Assembly: GCA_018820665.1 (NCBI GenBank)
Contig: JAHJNW010000036.1
Location: 1-46,722 of the forward strand
DNA from: Alphaproteobacteria bacterium
Lineage (GTDB): Bacteria; Pseudomonadota; Alphaproteobacteria; Caulobacterales; Caulobacteraceae
Reading direction: 5' to 3'
DNA length: 46,722 bases
Under the pieces are notes generated by a model. The model did not search any database. It saw nothing but the letters and a program-made list of their open reading frames with translations, and had not been told where the DNA came from. Within the stretch, counting starts at the first letter, position 1. Every line of letters starts with the position of its first letter. The translations under genes and the position numbers were made by a program. Below are positions 1-9,226 of the stretch, one piece after another.

Positions 1-1
1 C

Positions 2-763
2 GCCCGCAGCGCCGCGGGCCGGCCGGCGTGGCCGGTCATGGCCGGCGGGCTGGCGACCCTCGCGGCCGCCTTCGTCGCCGCTGTCCTGCTGGGACCGGCG
101 TCGCCGGCCCGGGGACAGCTGTTTCAGAGCCCGCCGACCGAGGTGCTCGACGTCGTTCTGGCCGACGGCTCCACCGTAACCCTGGACGCCGACTCGGCCA
201 TCCGCGTCGCCCTGGCCGACGACGTACGCCGGGTCGAGCTGGAGCGTGGGGCGGCCTATTTCGACGTGGCGCACGCCGAGGACCTGCCATTCCAGGTGAC
301 GGTGGCGGACCAGCGGGTGATCGTCACCGGCACCCGGTTCGTCACCGCGCTGACGGACGTCGGCGGCGAGGTCTCGCTGCTGGAAGGCCGGGTCTCGGTC
401 GGGGCGCGGGACGCCGCGGACAGGGACGCCATGGCCGGCGCCGTCGCCCTGCTGCCGGGCCAGCGACTTAAACTGACCGCGAACGGCCCGGGCCGCCCCG
501 AACAGGCCGATCTCGAGACGACGACGGCGTGGCGCAAACGCCGGCTGGTGTTCCGCGACGTCCCCCTGTCCGAGGTCGTGGCCGCCGCCAGCCGCTACGC
601 CGACCGTCCGCTGGTGGTCGCCGACGCCCGTCTGAGCCGGTCCCGCGTCACCGCGGTCCTGCCTTTGGCGGGGGCGGGGACGCTGGTTCAACGGATGGAC
701 GAGCTGCTGCCGATCTCGGTCGAGGACACGCCGGACGGGCGGACCCTGATCCGCGCCGAATAG
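2..763 (+). CDS. FecR-type anti-sigma regulator (5' end outside window)
   Basis: FecR proteins sit in the inner membrane, hold an ECF sigma factor (FecI type) and pass a signal from an STN-domain outer-membrane receptor. The frame is open to the left edge, so the cytoplasmic sigma-binding part is missing; an internal ATG at 38 is not a likely true start. What remains begins with a hydrophobic segment (GGLATLAAAFVAAVLL) that would be the single membrane helix. A periplasmic FecR domain follows (DGSTVTLDADSAIRV, ERGAAYFDVAH, VTGTRF, SLLEGRVSV), then a C-terminal region (LVFRDVPLSEVV) resembling the receptor-contacting FecR tail. The receptor gene starts 82 bp downstream on the same strand, the usual fecR-fecA order. 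The sigma factor gene should lie to the left of the window. Confidence 0.85.
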   Translation, partial: ARSAAGRPAWPVMAGGLATLAAAFVAAVLLGPASPARGQLFQSPPTEVLDVVLADGSTVTLDADSAIRVALADDVRRVELERGAAYFDVAHAEDLPFQVTVADQRVIVTGTRFVTALTDVGGEVSLLEGRVSVGARDAADRDAMAGAVALLPGQRLKLTANGPGRPEQADLETTTAWRKRRLVFRDVPLSEVVAAASRYADRPLVVADARLSRSRVTAVLPLAGAGTLVQRMDELLPISVEDTPDGRTLIRAE

Positions 764-845
764 AGGCCATCGCAGACCTGTCACGCCCGGACGCTAAGGG
801 CGTGGGGTTCTTCCCTGCCTCTCTCTCTCGACTGGGTATCGTCGC

Positions 846-3812
846 TTGAAACCGCTTGCACCATCGCTGCCGGTCGGCGTGGCGGCGGCGCTCAGCCTCG
901 CGCTGGCCGCTTCGCCGGCGTCGGCGCAGGACGCCCAGGTGCGCGACCTCGACATTCCGGCGCAGGAGGCCTCGGCCGCCCTGGTCGAGCTGTGCCTCGT
1001 CGCCGACTGCGAACTGGTGTTCATCGGCCCCCGACCCGAACAGCGCACGCAGGCGGTTCGGGGACGGATGTCGTGGCGCACGGCGGTGCGGCGGATGCTC
1101 GGGGGCGCGGGCTTGCGGCACAGGTTCGTGGGCGCGCGCGGGGTGCGGGTCTGGGCCGAGACCCGGACGCGGCCCGCCGCCCGCTCGCCCATGCCGGAGA
1201 CGACGCCGACCGAGCTGGAGCCGGTGGTCGTGCTGGGCCGGCTGTCCGACCAGATCGACGAGTCGGTCCGCCGCAAACGCGAGGCCGATGTCATCTCGGA
1301 CGGGGTCTCGGCCGCCCGGATCGGCGAGCTGCCCGCCGCCAACCTGGCCGAGGCCCTGCAGCGCGTGCCCGGCGTCGCCATCGAGCGCGAGGTTGGCGAG
1401 GGCCAGTTCGTCAGCGTCCGCGGTCTGGGACCGCTGTTCCAGTCCGTGACCCTGAACGGCGCCCCGGTGGCGTTCAACGAGAACATCCGCAACTCGACCC
1501 AGAGCGGCCGCCAGTTCCGCTTCCGGGCCCTGTCGGCCGACCTGCTGGCCGGGGCCCGGCTGACCAAGTCGTCGACGCCGGACCTGATCGACGGCGGCAT
1601 CGGCGCCAATATCGACATCGAGACCGTCGGCGGCCTCGACGACGCTCCCTTCCTGACCCTGCGGGCCGGGGCCGGCCTCGAACAACGGACCGGCCGCATC
1701 AGTCCCGATCTGTCGCTCGCCGGCCGGCTCATCTCCGCCGACGGCGATCGCGGCGTGGTCGCCGGCGTGGCCCAGGAAGAGCGGTCGGTGATGTACGACC
1801 GGTTCCAGATCCAGCGCTATCGCGACGTCGTCGTCGACGGCCAGACGGTGGCCGTGCCGAACGACGTACGGACCACGCTCGAGCGCGAGGATCGCCGGCG
1901 GCGCAGCGCCTTCCTTGGCACCGACTGGCGCCTGGCCCCCGGTCTGTCGCTCGATCTCGACGCCCTGGTCTCGACCTTCGACAACGCCATCCGCGAGGAC
2001 CGGTTGGTGTTCGGTCTCGGCGAACAGTTGCCGGCGGCCGGCTCGGCGATGACCGTAAGCGACGGCGTAGCCACAGGCGGACAGGTCACGGACGGCGAGA
2101 TCGACAACAACACCGAGTTTTCCGATCAGTCGCACCTGAATCTGGCCGTCTCGGCCGGCGCCGTGTGGCGTCCGGGCCGGTGGCGGATCACCCCGCGGCT
2201 CAGCGCCTCGCTGGCGCGGTCGGTGCTGGACCGGCCGTTGCAGCGCATTTCGGCCTCGTCGCCGGACGGCGTCGCCTACGCCTTCGACCTCGGCGACGCC
2301 GCCGACAGCCGCCGGGCGGCTTCGTTGTCCACCGCCTTTGACCTGCTGGACCCGTCGTTGCTCGGGCTGCCGCGACTTCATGTTCGGGCGGTCGAGTCCC
2401 GCGACGACGACATCACGGCCAGGGTCGATGCGCGGCGCTTGCTGGACGGAAACCGCGGCCTGTCGGCGGTGCAGTTCGGCGTCCAGTTCAGCGACCGCAG
2501 CCGCGACTATCAGCGGCGTGATCGCGAGGCCTTGCTGCGGCCCGGACGAGCGATGGACGTCGCCGCCTACGCCCTGACCACGCCCGACGACGTGTTCGCC
2601 GATCTGCTGTCCACGCCCCCCGGCCCGTGGATCGCCGCGGACCCCCGCTGGTTCGACGCCGCCTTCGACATTCCCGGCGCCTTCGACGGGATCTCGCCGC
2701 GCCCGCGCGACCTGACCCCGACCGGCGCCGACCTGCAGAACTCGTACGGCGTGGGCGAGCGGGTCGCGGCCGCCTATGTCCGCCTCGACATCGCCCGGGC
2801 TCTCGCCGGCCGGCCGGTGTTCGGCAATTTCGGCGTCCGCCGGGTCGAGACCTGGACCGAGGTCGACGGCTCCATTCTCGGCGTCGACCCGGCGGGGGCC
2901 GTGGAGGTCCGCCCGGAAACCTATTCGGGTTCGCACAGGGTCTGGTTGCCCAGCGCCAATGTGGCGATCGAGCTGGACGAGGACCGGCTGCTGCGCCTGG
3001 CGGTGTCACGCTCGATCACCCGGCCCTCGCTCGCCGACCTGCGCTCGGCCACGGTGCCGGCCAGCACCCTGGTGCGGTCCATCTTCGATCACGGCCAGGC
3101 CGCGATCGACGACCCCGAGCCGGGCACGATCTTCACCGGGGTCGGCGGAAACCCGACGCTCAGGCCCTATCTGTCGACCAACTACGACCTGTCGTGGGAG
3201 TGGAGCTTCCCGCGCGGCGCGCTGAGCGTGGCGCTGTTCCACAAGTCGATCGACGACTTCATCCTGACCGTCGAGGCGCCCGAGCAACTGGTGTTCGAGA
3301 CCCGGGACGGCGGGCCGGTCGCCGCCCGGGTGATGATGTCGCGGCCGCGCAATGTCGGCGAGGCCCGCACCACGGGGCTGGAGCTGGGGTTCAACCATCG
3401 CCTGCCGTCCGGCCTCGGCCTGTGGGCCAGCGCCACCCTGACCGATGCCGGGGCGACCGACCGGACCACCGGCGAGCGGCGCGACCTGGCCGGGGTGTCG
3501 GATGTCGCCTGGTCGCTGAACCCCTATTTCGAACGCGGTCGGCTGGGCCTGAACCTGTCCTGGTCGTGGCGTTCGGCCTTCGTCTCCGAGGCCGACATGC
3601 AGGGGGGTGGGATCGCCTCCTTCGTCGTCGCCCCGGCCGGCTATCTGGACGCCCAGGCGACCTGGGAGGTCGGGCCCTCGGCGCAGCTGGTCCTCGCCGC
3701 GACCAATCTGACCGACACCACCGACCTCGCCTGGGAGGGCGATCGCAGCCGCCTGCTGCAACTGGGCCGCGCCGGCCGCGGCTTCAGCCTCGGTCTGCGC
3801 TGGAGTCTGTAG
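846..3812 (+). CDS. TonB-dependent receptor with N-terminal STN signalling domain (FecA-like)
   Basis: Outer-membrane active-transport receptor of 988 aa driven by TonB-ExbBD. A signal peptide (residues 1-27, ending ASPASAQ) is followed by a secretin/TonB N-terminal (STN) domain (about 30-100), which in FecA-like receptors contacts the FecR tail and triggers the ECF sigma factor. A TonB-box-like stretch (LEPVVVLG, near 120) precedes the plug domain (LAEALQRVPGVAIE, VSVRGLGPLFQSVTLNG) and a long beta-barrel. The start is a TTG with no strong Shine-Dalgarno; it was chosen because it gives a normal signal peptide. The chain ends in Trp-Ser-Leu instead of the usual terminal aromatic residue. Pairing with the upstream FecR gene argues for a self-inducing uptake system. 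The ligand is not evident; siderophores and oligosaccharides are both known for such pairs. Confidence 0.9.
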   Translation: MKPLAPSLPVGVAAALSLALAASPASAQDAQVRDLDIPAQEASAALVELCLVADCELVFIGPRPEQRTQAVRGRMSWRTAVRRMLGGAGLRHRFVGARGVRVWAETRTRPAARSPMPETTPTELEPVVVLGRLSDQIDESVRRKREADVISDGVSAARIGELPAANLAEALQRVPGVAIEREVGEGQFVSVRGLGPLFQSVTLNGAPVAFNENIRNSTQSGRQFRFRALSADLLAGARLTKSSTPDLIDGGIGANIDIETVGGLDDAPFLTLRAGAGLEQRTGRISPDLSLAGRLISADGDRGVVAGVAQEERSVMYDRFQIQRYRDVVVDGQTVAVPNDVRTTLEREDRRRRSAFLGTDWRLAPGLSLDLDALVSTFDNAIREDRLVFGLGEQLPAAGSAMTVSDGVATGGQVTDGEIDNNTEFSDQSHLNLAVSAGAVWRPGRWRITPRLSASLARSVLDRPLQRISASSPDGVAYAFDLGDAADSRRAASLSTAFDLLDPSLLGLPRLHVRAVESRDDDITARVDARRLLDGNRGLSAVQFGVQFSDRSRDYQRRDREALLRPGRAMDVAAYALTTPDDVFADLLSTPPGPWIAADPRWFDAAFDIPGAFDGISPRPRDLTPTGADLQNSYGVGERVAAAYVRLDIARALAGRPVFGNFGVRRVETWTEVDGSILGVDPAGAVEVRPETYSGSHRVWLPSANVAIELDEDRLLRLAVSRSITRPSLADLRSATVPASTLVRSIFDHGQAAIDDPEPGTIFTGVGGNPTLRPYLSTNYDLSWEWSFPRGALSVALFHKSIDDFILTVEAPEQLVFETRDGGPVAARVMMSRPRNVGEARTTGLELGFNHRLPSGLGLWASATLTDAGATDRTTGERRDLAGVSDVAWSLNPYFERGRLGLNLSWSWRSAFVSEADMQGGGIASFVVAPAGYLDAQATWEVGPSAQLVLAATNLTDTTDLAWEGDRSRLLQLGRAGRGFSLGLRWSL

Positions 3813-3828
3813 TCCGACGGCGTCGCGC

Positions 3829-3847
3829 GGCGCCGATCGTCGGCGCC
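3829..3847. terminator. Perfect hairpin after the STN receptor gene
   Basis: An 8-bp perfect inverted repeat (GGCGCCGA, 3-nt loop, TCGGCGCC) lies 17 bp beyond the receptor stop codon. No run of T follows, so it may act as a mRNA 3' stabiliser or a weak terminator and not as a classical intrinsic one. The rest of the 218-bp gap to the next gene holds a good GGAGG ribosome site at 4021-4025; I recognise no other feature there. Confidence 0.4.
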
Positions 3848-4030
3848 GGATACCTGAACAACGATCATCGGACGCAAGCGGCGCATTCACACATAATTTC
3901 GTCATCATTCGCGCATCGCGCTTGACGAAGGCCCGGCAGCAACCTCCAGTACCCCAACGGACCGGTTGTTCACGCGGGGCCGGGCAGAGTTATCGGCTTC
4001 GCGTCGGGAGTAGTTCGTGCGGAGGAGTTC

Positions 4031-4552
4031 ATGGCCAGACTGCGCGCGACATTCATCGCCGCCGCCGCCCTACTTCTGGGCTGCGGGCCGGTGACCGCGT
4101 CGACGCCGACACTCCTCTGGCGTGACGCCAAAAAGGTCGCCGTGCTCTGTCTCGTCGCGCCGACGCGACTTCTGGACTACCGGGACCTTCAGTCCGACCT
4201 CTGCCGCCGGGTGGTCGCCAACGCCGGGCTGAATGCGCCGCTTCCGGTGACCGAAATCGCCCATGGCGACCCGCAGGTGATCGCCTCGGACACGGTCGCC
4301 CTGCTGGTTCACGCCTCCGTCCAGGCCGGTCCGCAGAGCACGCCGCTGGTCGCCTTTTCGATCCGGCCCTTCCGCGCCACCGCGGAACAGACGGCGCAGC
4401 TCTTCAGCGCTCCGCCCCGCGCCGCGACCCTTGGCGCGGACGGCGTTGGGGACGCCGCGCTCGACGCCGCCATCGACGCCGCGCTTTCCGAAACCCTTCC
4501 CTGGCGCGCTGACGAGGCGTCGTCGGGACCCCAGCCCCTCATTGAACGATAG
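4031..4552 (+). CDS. Putative lipoprotein of unknown function upstream of the RTX protease
   Basis: A 173-aa protein that I do not recognise. The N-terminus (MARLRATFIAAAALLLGCGP) is a signal sequence with a lipobox-like LLGC, so Cys18 could be lipidated; a Sec-cleaved periplasmic protein is the alternative. The mature part is alpha/beta-looking without a motif I can name. It is preceded by a strong ribosome site (GGAGGAG at 4021-4027) and ends 18 bp before the RTX metalloprotease, so the two are very likely co-transcribed. Position suggests a role linked to the protease, such as a periplasmic partner or inhibitor, but it does not show the features I associate with Inh/AprI serralysin inhibitors. 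Function is left open. Confidence 0.7.
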   Translation: MARLRATFIAAAALLLGCGPVTASTPTLLWRDAKKVAVLCLVAPTRLLDYRDLQSDLCRRVVANAGLNAPLPVTEIAHGDPQVIASDTVALLVHASVQAGPQSTPLVAFSIRPFRATAEQTAQLFSAPPRAATLGADGVGDAALDAAIDAALSETLPWRADEASSGPQPLIER

Positions 4553-4570
4553 CTTGAACAGGACACGATC

Positions 4571-7366
4571 ATGAAGACGATTCAAAGCGCCGCGGGCCAG
4601 GTCTCGATCGACTCCGGGTCGACGTTCAATCTGGAGACCTTCCAGAACATCCTGCCTCACACCGGCGAAGCGGGTTGCGGCTGCCCGGGCTGCGTCCAGA
4701 ACCCGGATCCGGGCCCGGACATGTCCACCTCCCCCCTCGACGCCAACATCGACGGCACGGGCGGCACGGTCGCCGGCAAGCCCGTCTGGACCCTCGAGCA
4801 GGTCACCGCCAACCTGAACCGGACCGGGATTTCATGGACCCCGGGCCCCAACAACGCCGTGCCCACCAGCGGCAGCGCCGCGGTCATCAATTTCGCCTTC
4901 TTCGAGAACCAGGACGAGCTGTTCGACAACGGATACGTCTATGAGTCCGGCGGTCAGCTCTACGCCTTCAGCGAGTATTTCAACTTCGCCGCCTTCACCG
5001 CCGAGCAGCGCGACGCGACCCGTGAGGCCATCACGGCCTGGGACGACCTGATCGCGACGACCTTCGTCGAGACCTCGGCGGACGAAGGGGACATGAATTT
5101 CGGCAACCTGCTGAATGCGCCGAACACCCAGGCCTATGCCCGGCTCCCGGCGGGAACCCTCACGGCGGACCCGGCTCTGAATGAGCAGGTCGTCAGGATC
5201 GGTGGAGACGTCTGGATCAGCACCGCCCAGGCCAGCAATTTCCAGCTCGACGAAGGCCAGTACGGCATCCACACCCTGGTCCACGAAGCCGGCCACGCCC
5301 TCGGCCTGAGCCACCCGGGCGCCTACAATGCGGCGCCGGGCCTCAGCATCACCTATGCCGCCAACGCGGAATACGCCCAGGACACCCGCGCCTACAGCGT
5401 GATGTCCTATTTCAACGCGTCGTCGCTGGGCGCGCGGCATTTCGACTTCAACATCTCGACCACCGTCTATGCCGCGACCCCGCTGATCCATGACATCGCC
5501 ACCATCCAGGCGATCTACGGCGCCGATCCCACGACGCGGGTCGGAGATACGACCTACGGCTTCAACAGCAACGCCGGGCGCGACTCTTTCGACTTCACCG
5601 TGACGCCGGCCCCGGTCATGGCCATCTATGATGCGGGCGGCATCGATACCCTCGACGCCTCCGGCTATGACACCACCCAGCTGATCGATCTCACCCCCGG
5701 CGCCCTGAGCAGCATCGGCGGGGTCACCGCGGCCTCGGCCCCGACGTTCGAGGAGACCAACGCCAACCGCGCCGCCGTCGGCCTCGCCCCCGTGCCGCTC
5801 GCCACCTACAACGCCAACATCGCGGCGCTGACCGCCAACCCGGTCGTCGGGCGTCTCACGGACAATGTCGGCATCGCCTACGGCACGACCATCGAGAACG
5901 CCGTCGGCGGCTCCGGCGCGGACGCGATCATCGGCAACGCCGTCGACAACATCCTGACCGGCAACGCGGGCGACGACGTCCTGCTTGGGCGCGAGGGCAA
6001 CGACACGCTGAATGGCGGCGACGGCAATGACTCGCTGGATGGCGGGGTCGGCGTCGATCTGATGACCGGCGGGGCCGGCGACGACATCTATGTCGTGGAT
6101 GAGGTCGCGGACCAGGTCGTCGAAGGCGCCGGAGCCGGCACGGATGAGGTCCGCACCTCGCTCGCCTCCTACACGCTCCAGCAAAACTTCGAGAACCTCG
6201 TCGGGACGGCCTCGACCGGCCAACGCCTCACCGGCAACAGCGCCGACAACGTCATCCGGGCCGGGACCGGCGATGACACGCTGGAGGGCGGCGACGGCGA
6301 CGACTATCTGGACGGCGGCGCCGGCGCCGACTTCATGTCCGGCGGCTCGGGCGACGACACCTATGTTGTCGACAACGCCGGGGATCGCGTCAGCGAGACC
6401 GGCGGTGGACACCGCGGGCTCAAGGACGTGCTCTGGTGGCTGTTCGGCTCGCGCAAGAGCGGCAACGACACGGTCCTGGCCTCGATCTCCTATGTGCTCG
6501 GCGCGGAGCTGGAGAACCTGGTCCTGACCGGCGACGCCGACCTGAACGGCACGGGCAACCTTGAGGACAACAGAATCGAGGGCAACGGCGGCGCGAACGT
6601 CCTGTTCGGCTTGCTGGGCGATGACAGCCTGTTCGGCGGCGCCGGCGCCGACCATCTGGACGGGGGCCTCGGCGAGGATCTCCTCGACGGTGGGGCCGGG
6701 GCCGACACCATGGACGGTGGTTGGGGCGGCGACACCTATGTGGTCGACGACGCCGGCGACCTGGTGATCGAAAACGGGCTGTTCGGAACCGACACGGTCC
6801 AGGCGAGCATCTCCTATGAGCTGGGGTCGGGCCTCGAGGATCTGGTGCTGACCGGCGAGGACGCGCTGAACGGAACCGGCAACCGCTATGACAACGTCAT
6901 CACCGGCAATGCGGCCGCCAATGTGCTCAGCGGCGGCTCCGGCGACGACACCCTGATGGGCGGCGGCGGAGCGGACGTGCTGGACGGCGGGTCGGGCGAC
7001 GACTTCCTGCTGGGCGGCGCGGGTGGCGACACCCTGACCGGCGGGTCCGGTCGCGACACCTTCGTCTTCGCCTCGCTGGGTGATTTCGGAACCGGAACCT
7101 CGCTGGACGTCATCACCGACTTCGATCGCCGTGAACGCGACCGGATCGACCTGAGCGATCTGGACGCCGACCTCGGCCGGTCCGGCAACCAGTCGTTCCG
7201 CTTCATCGGCGACCGGGACTTCAGCGGCCGGGCCGGCGAGTTGAGGTTCGAGTTCGGCGAGGACGGCCAGTACGTCTCCGGCGATCTGAACGGCGACGGG
7301 ATCGCGGACTTCCAATTCCTCGTCGAGACCAACGCGGCCCTGCGCTCCAGCGATTTCTACCTGTAG
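4571..7366 (+). CDS. Serralysin-like M10 metalloprotease with RTX repeats, type I secretion substrate
   Basis: A 931-aa secreted zinc protease. There is no Sec signal peptide, as expected for a type I substrate. The catalytic core (about 90-330) carries the metzincin motif HEAGHALGLSHP (His238, Glu239, His242, His248) and the Met-turn SVMSY (Met about 278). From about residue 450 come glycine-aspartate calcium-binding nonapeptides (GGxGxDxLx type), interleaved with three copies of a module reading DxYVVDxxxDxVxE...SYxLxxxLENLVLTG. The C-terminus (VITDFDRRERDRIDLSDLDA ... SSDFYL) matches the M10 C-terminal/secretion region. Unusual features are a CGCPGC cluster at residues 36-41 and an insertion of about 20 residues rich in Trp (about 611-631) inside the second module. 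Exporter genes follow directly, so its secretion route is encoded next door. Confidence 0.92.
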   Translation: MKTIQSAAGQVSIDSGSTFNLETFQNILPHTGEAGCGCPGCVQNPDPGPDMSTSPLDANIDGTGGTVAGKPVWTLEQVTANLNRTGISWTPGPNNAVPTSGSAAVINFAFFENQDELFDNGYVYESGGQLYAFSEYFNFAAFTAEQRDATREAITAWDDLIATTFVETSADEGDMNFGNLLNAPNTQAYARLPAGTLTADPALNEQVVRIGGDVWISTAQASNFQLDEGQYGIHTLVHEAGHALGLSHPGAYNAAPGLSITYAANAEYAQDTRAYSVMSYFNASSLGARHFDFNISTTVYAATPLIHDIATIQAIYGADPTTRVGDTTYGFNSNAGRDSFDFTVTPAPVMAIYDAGGIDTLDASGYDTTQLIDLTPGALSSIGGVTAASAPTFEETNANRAAVGLAPVPLATYNANIAALTANPVVGRLTDNVGIAYGTTIENAVGGSGADAIIGNAVDNILTGNAGDDVLLGREGNDTLNGGDGNDSLDGGVGVDLMTGGAGDDIYVVDEVADQVVEGAGAGTDEVRTSLASYTLQQNFENLVGTASTGQRLTGNSADNVIRAGTGDDTLEGGDGDDYLDGGAGADFMSGGSGDDTYVVDNAGDRVSETGGGHRGLKDVLWWLFGSRKSGNDTVLASISYVLGAELENLVLTGDADLNGTGNLEDNRIEGNGGANVLFGLLGDDSLFGGAGADHLDGGLGEDLLDGGAGADTMDGGWGGDTYVVDDAGDLVIENGLFGTDTVQASISYELGSGLEDLVLTGEDALNGTGNRYDNVITGNAAANVLSGGSGDDTLMGGGGADVLDGGSGDDFLLGGAGGDTLTGGSGRDTFVFASLGDFGTGTSLDVITDFDRRERDRIDLSDLDADLGRSGNQSFRFIGDRDFSGRAGELRFEFGEDGQYVSGDLNGDGIADFQFLVETNAALRSSDFYL

Positions 7367-7435
7367 GGTCGGCCGCGGACCTGTCGTCGCCCGCTCCCGG
7401 GTGACGCACCAAGACCATCTGAGACCGAGGCCCTG

Positions 7436-9226
7436 TTGAAACACCTGCTGCCCGGCAAGCCGGGGACCGAGCCTCTGGCCGAAGCGCTGAGGGCCTGCCG
7501 CCCGCACTTTGTGTGGGCGGCGGTGTTCTCGGCCTTCGTCAACCTGCTGTACCTGACCCCGACCCTGTACATGCTGCAGGTGTATGACCGCGTCGTGCCG
7601 ACCGGCGGCCTGATGACGCTGGTGCTGGTCACGGTGGTCGCCGTCTTCGCCCTGGCGGCGCTGGCGGCGCTGGACTGGCTGCGCGGCCGGTTGATGCTGC
7701 GGGCCGGTCTGCGACTGGACCGGATGCTCTCGGGCAAGGTGCTGGGCCGGGTCGTCGACCTGCAGGCGCGGTTGCCGAACACCCAGGCTCTGCGCGAGTT
7801 CGACCACGTCCGCGGGGCCATCAGCGGTCAGGGCATGCTGGCGCTGTTCGACGCGCCGTGGACGCCGATCTATCTGCTGTGCTGCTTCCTGCTGCACCCG
7901 GCCATCGGCCTGCTGACCCTGGTCGGCGCCGGGGTGCTGTTCGGTCTGGCCTGGCTGAACGAGCGCGACACCCGCCCGCGCCTGAAGCAGGCCATGCAGT
8001 CGCAGAACTCGGCCTATGCCGCGCAGGAGGCCGTGGCCGGCCAGGCCGAGGTCGTCCGCGCCCTGGGCATGCGCCAGTCCTCGATCGCCCGTCAGCTGGA
8101 ACAGCGCGGTCGGGCCACCGCGGCCCAGGCCGACGCCCAGCTGGCCGGGGGGCGCTATAGCGGCGCGATCAAATTCCTGCGCCTGGTGCTTCAGTCGGCC
8201 GCGCTTGGTCTGGCCGCCTGGCTGGCGGTGAACAACGAGATCTCGGTGGGCGCGATCATCGCCTCCTCGGTCCTGCTCAGCCGGGCCGTGGCGCCGATCG
8301 AAATGCTGGTCGGCGTCTGGCCCGGTCTGGTGCAGGGCGTCACCAGCTGGAACACCCTGACCGAGCTGTTCGCCAGCACCGCCGCCGTCGAGCGCGAACG
8401 GACCCGCCTGCCGGACCCGGCCGGCCGGCTTCAGGTCGAGGCCGTCACGGTCCGGTTTCCGGACACCGAACAGCCCCAGCTGCGCGGCGTCAGCTTCTCC
8501 CTGACGCCCGGGCAGACGCTCGGCGTGGTCGGCCCCAGCGGTTCGGGCAAGACCACCCTGGCCCGGGTAATCGCCGGCGCCCTGACCCCCCAGGCTGGGG
8601 CGGTCCGGCTGGACGGGGCCGAGTACAAGGCCCGCGAGGGCGACGAGCTGGCGCGCTGGATCGGCTATCTGCCGCAGGTTCCCAGCCTGTTCGCCGGCTC
8701 GATCAAGGAGAATATCTCGCGCTTCTCGACCGCCGCCGGCGTCGATCAGGAGACGGCCGACCGGACCGCCGTGGCGGCCGCCGTAGCGGCCGGGGCGCAT
8801 GAGATGATCCTGCGGCTGCCGCAGGGCTACGATACGGTGCTGGGGCCGTTTGGCCAGGGCCTGTCGGCGGGTCAGGCCCAGCGCGTCGCCCTGGCGCGGG
8901 CGCTGTACAACGATCCGGTCCTGCTGGTGCTGGACGAGCCGAATTCCCACCTCGATCAGGAAGGCGAGGCCGCCCTGATGCAGGCCATCGTCGGCGCCGC
9001 CGCGCGCGGCGCCGCGGTGGTCGTCATCGCCCACCGGGCCGGGGTGCTGGCCCGGGTCGATCGCCTGCTGATGATGCAGGACGGCGCCATCCGGCTGGAA
9101 GGGCCGCGCGACGCGGTGCTGGAGAAGATGCGCGCGACCTCCGGACGGCCCGGCGCGCCGACGGCGGCGCCGGAGCCGGGTCAGGCTCCTCAGCGGGTCG
9201 CATCGACCACGAGACGGGCCCGATGA
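7436..9226 (+). CDS. prtD: Type I secretion ABC transporter/permease, PrtD/AprD type
   Basis: Inner-membrane ATPase of a type I secretion system, 596 aa, the usual length of the PrtD/AprD class without the peptidase-like domain of HlyB. The N-terminal membrane domain spans about 25-300 (for example FSAFVNLLYLTPTLYMLQVY). The nucleotide-binding domain has Walker A GPSGSGKTT (about 366), signature LSAGQAQRVALARAL (about 475), Walker B LLVLDEP (about 495) and the H-loop histidine in VVIAHR. The TTG start has a GAGG five bases upstream, and no better start is seen. It lies 69 bp after the RTX protease and overlaps the adaptor gene by four bases, so protease, ABC and adaptor form one export operon. 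Confidence 0.92.
   Translation: MKHLLPGKPGTEPLAEALRACRPHFVWAAVFSAFVNLLYLTPTLYMLQVYDRVVPTGGLMTLVLVTVVAVFALAALAALDWLRGRLMLRAGLRLDRMLSGKVLGRVVDLQARLPNTQALREFDHVRGAISGQGMLALFDAPWTPIYLLCCFLLHPAIGLLTLVGAGVLFGLAWLNERDTRPRLKQAMQSQNSAYAAQEAVAGQAEVVRALGMRQSSIARQLEQRGRATAAQADAQLAGGRYSGAIKFLRLVLQSAALGLAAWLAVNNEISVGAIIASSVLLSRAVAPIEMLVGVWPGLVQGVTSWNTLTELFASTAAVERERTRLPDPAGRLQVEAVTVRFPDTEQPQLRGVSFSLTPGQTLGVVGPSGSGKTTLARVIAGALTPQAGAVRLDGAEYKAREGDELARWIGYLPQVPSLFAGSIKENISRFSTAAGVDQETADRTAVAAAVAAGAHEMILRLPQGYDTVLGPFGQGLSAGQAQRVALARALYNDPVLLVLDEPNSHLDQEGEAALMQAIVGAAARGAAVVVIAHRAGVLARVDRLLMMQDGAIRLEGPRDAVLEKMRATSGRPGAPTAAPEPGQAPQRVASTTRRAR

Noticed and set aside
648-2936. Long minus-strand open frame (762 codons) opposite the FecR/receptor genes
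   Set aside because: Same cause: antisense of a GC-rich coding region, no domains and no ribosome site.
5900-7080. Tandem DNA repeat array in the protease gene
   Set aside because: The repetition is at protein level (RTX nonapeptides); it belongs to the coding sequence and is not a separate repeat element.
4832-9034. 1400-codon open frame antisense to the protease and exporter genes
   Set aside because: It is an antisense shadow caused by high GC and regular codon use. It has Arg/Gly/Asp-rich low-complexity sequence with no domain, and overlaps three well-supported genes.
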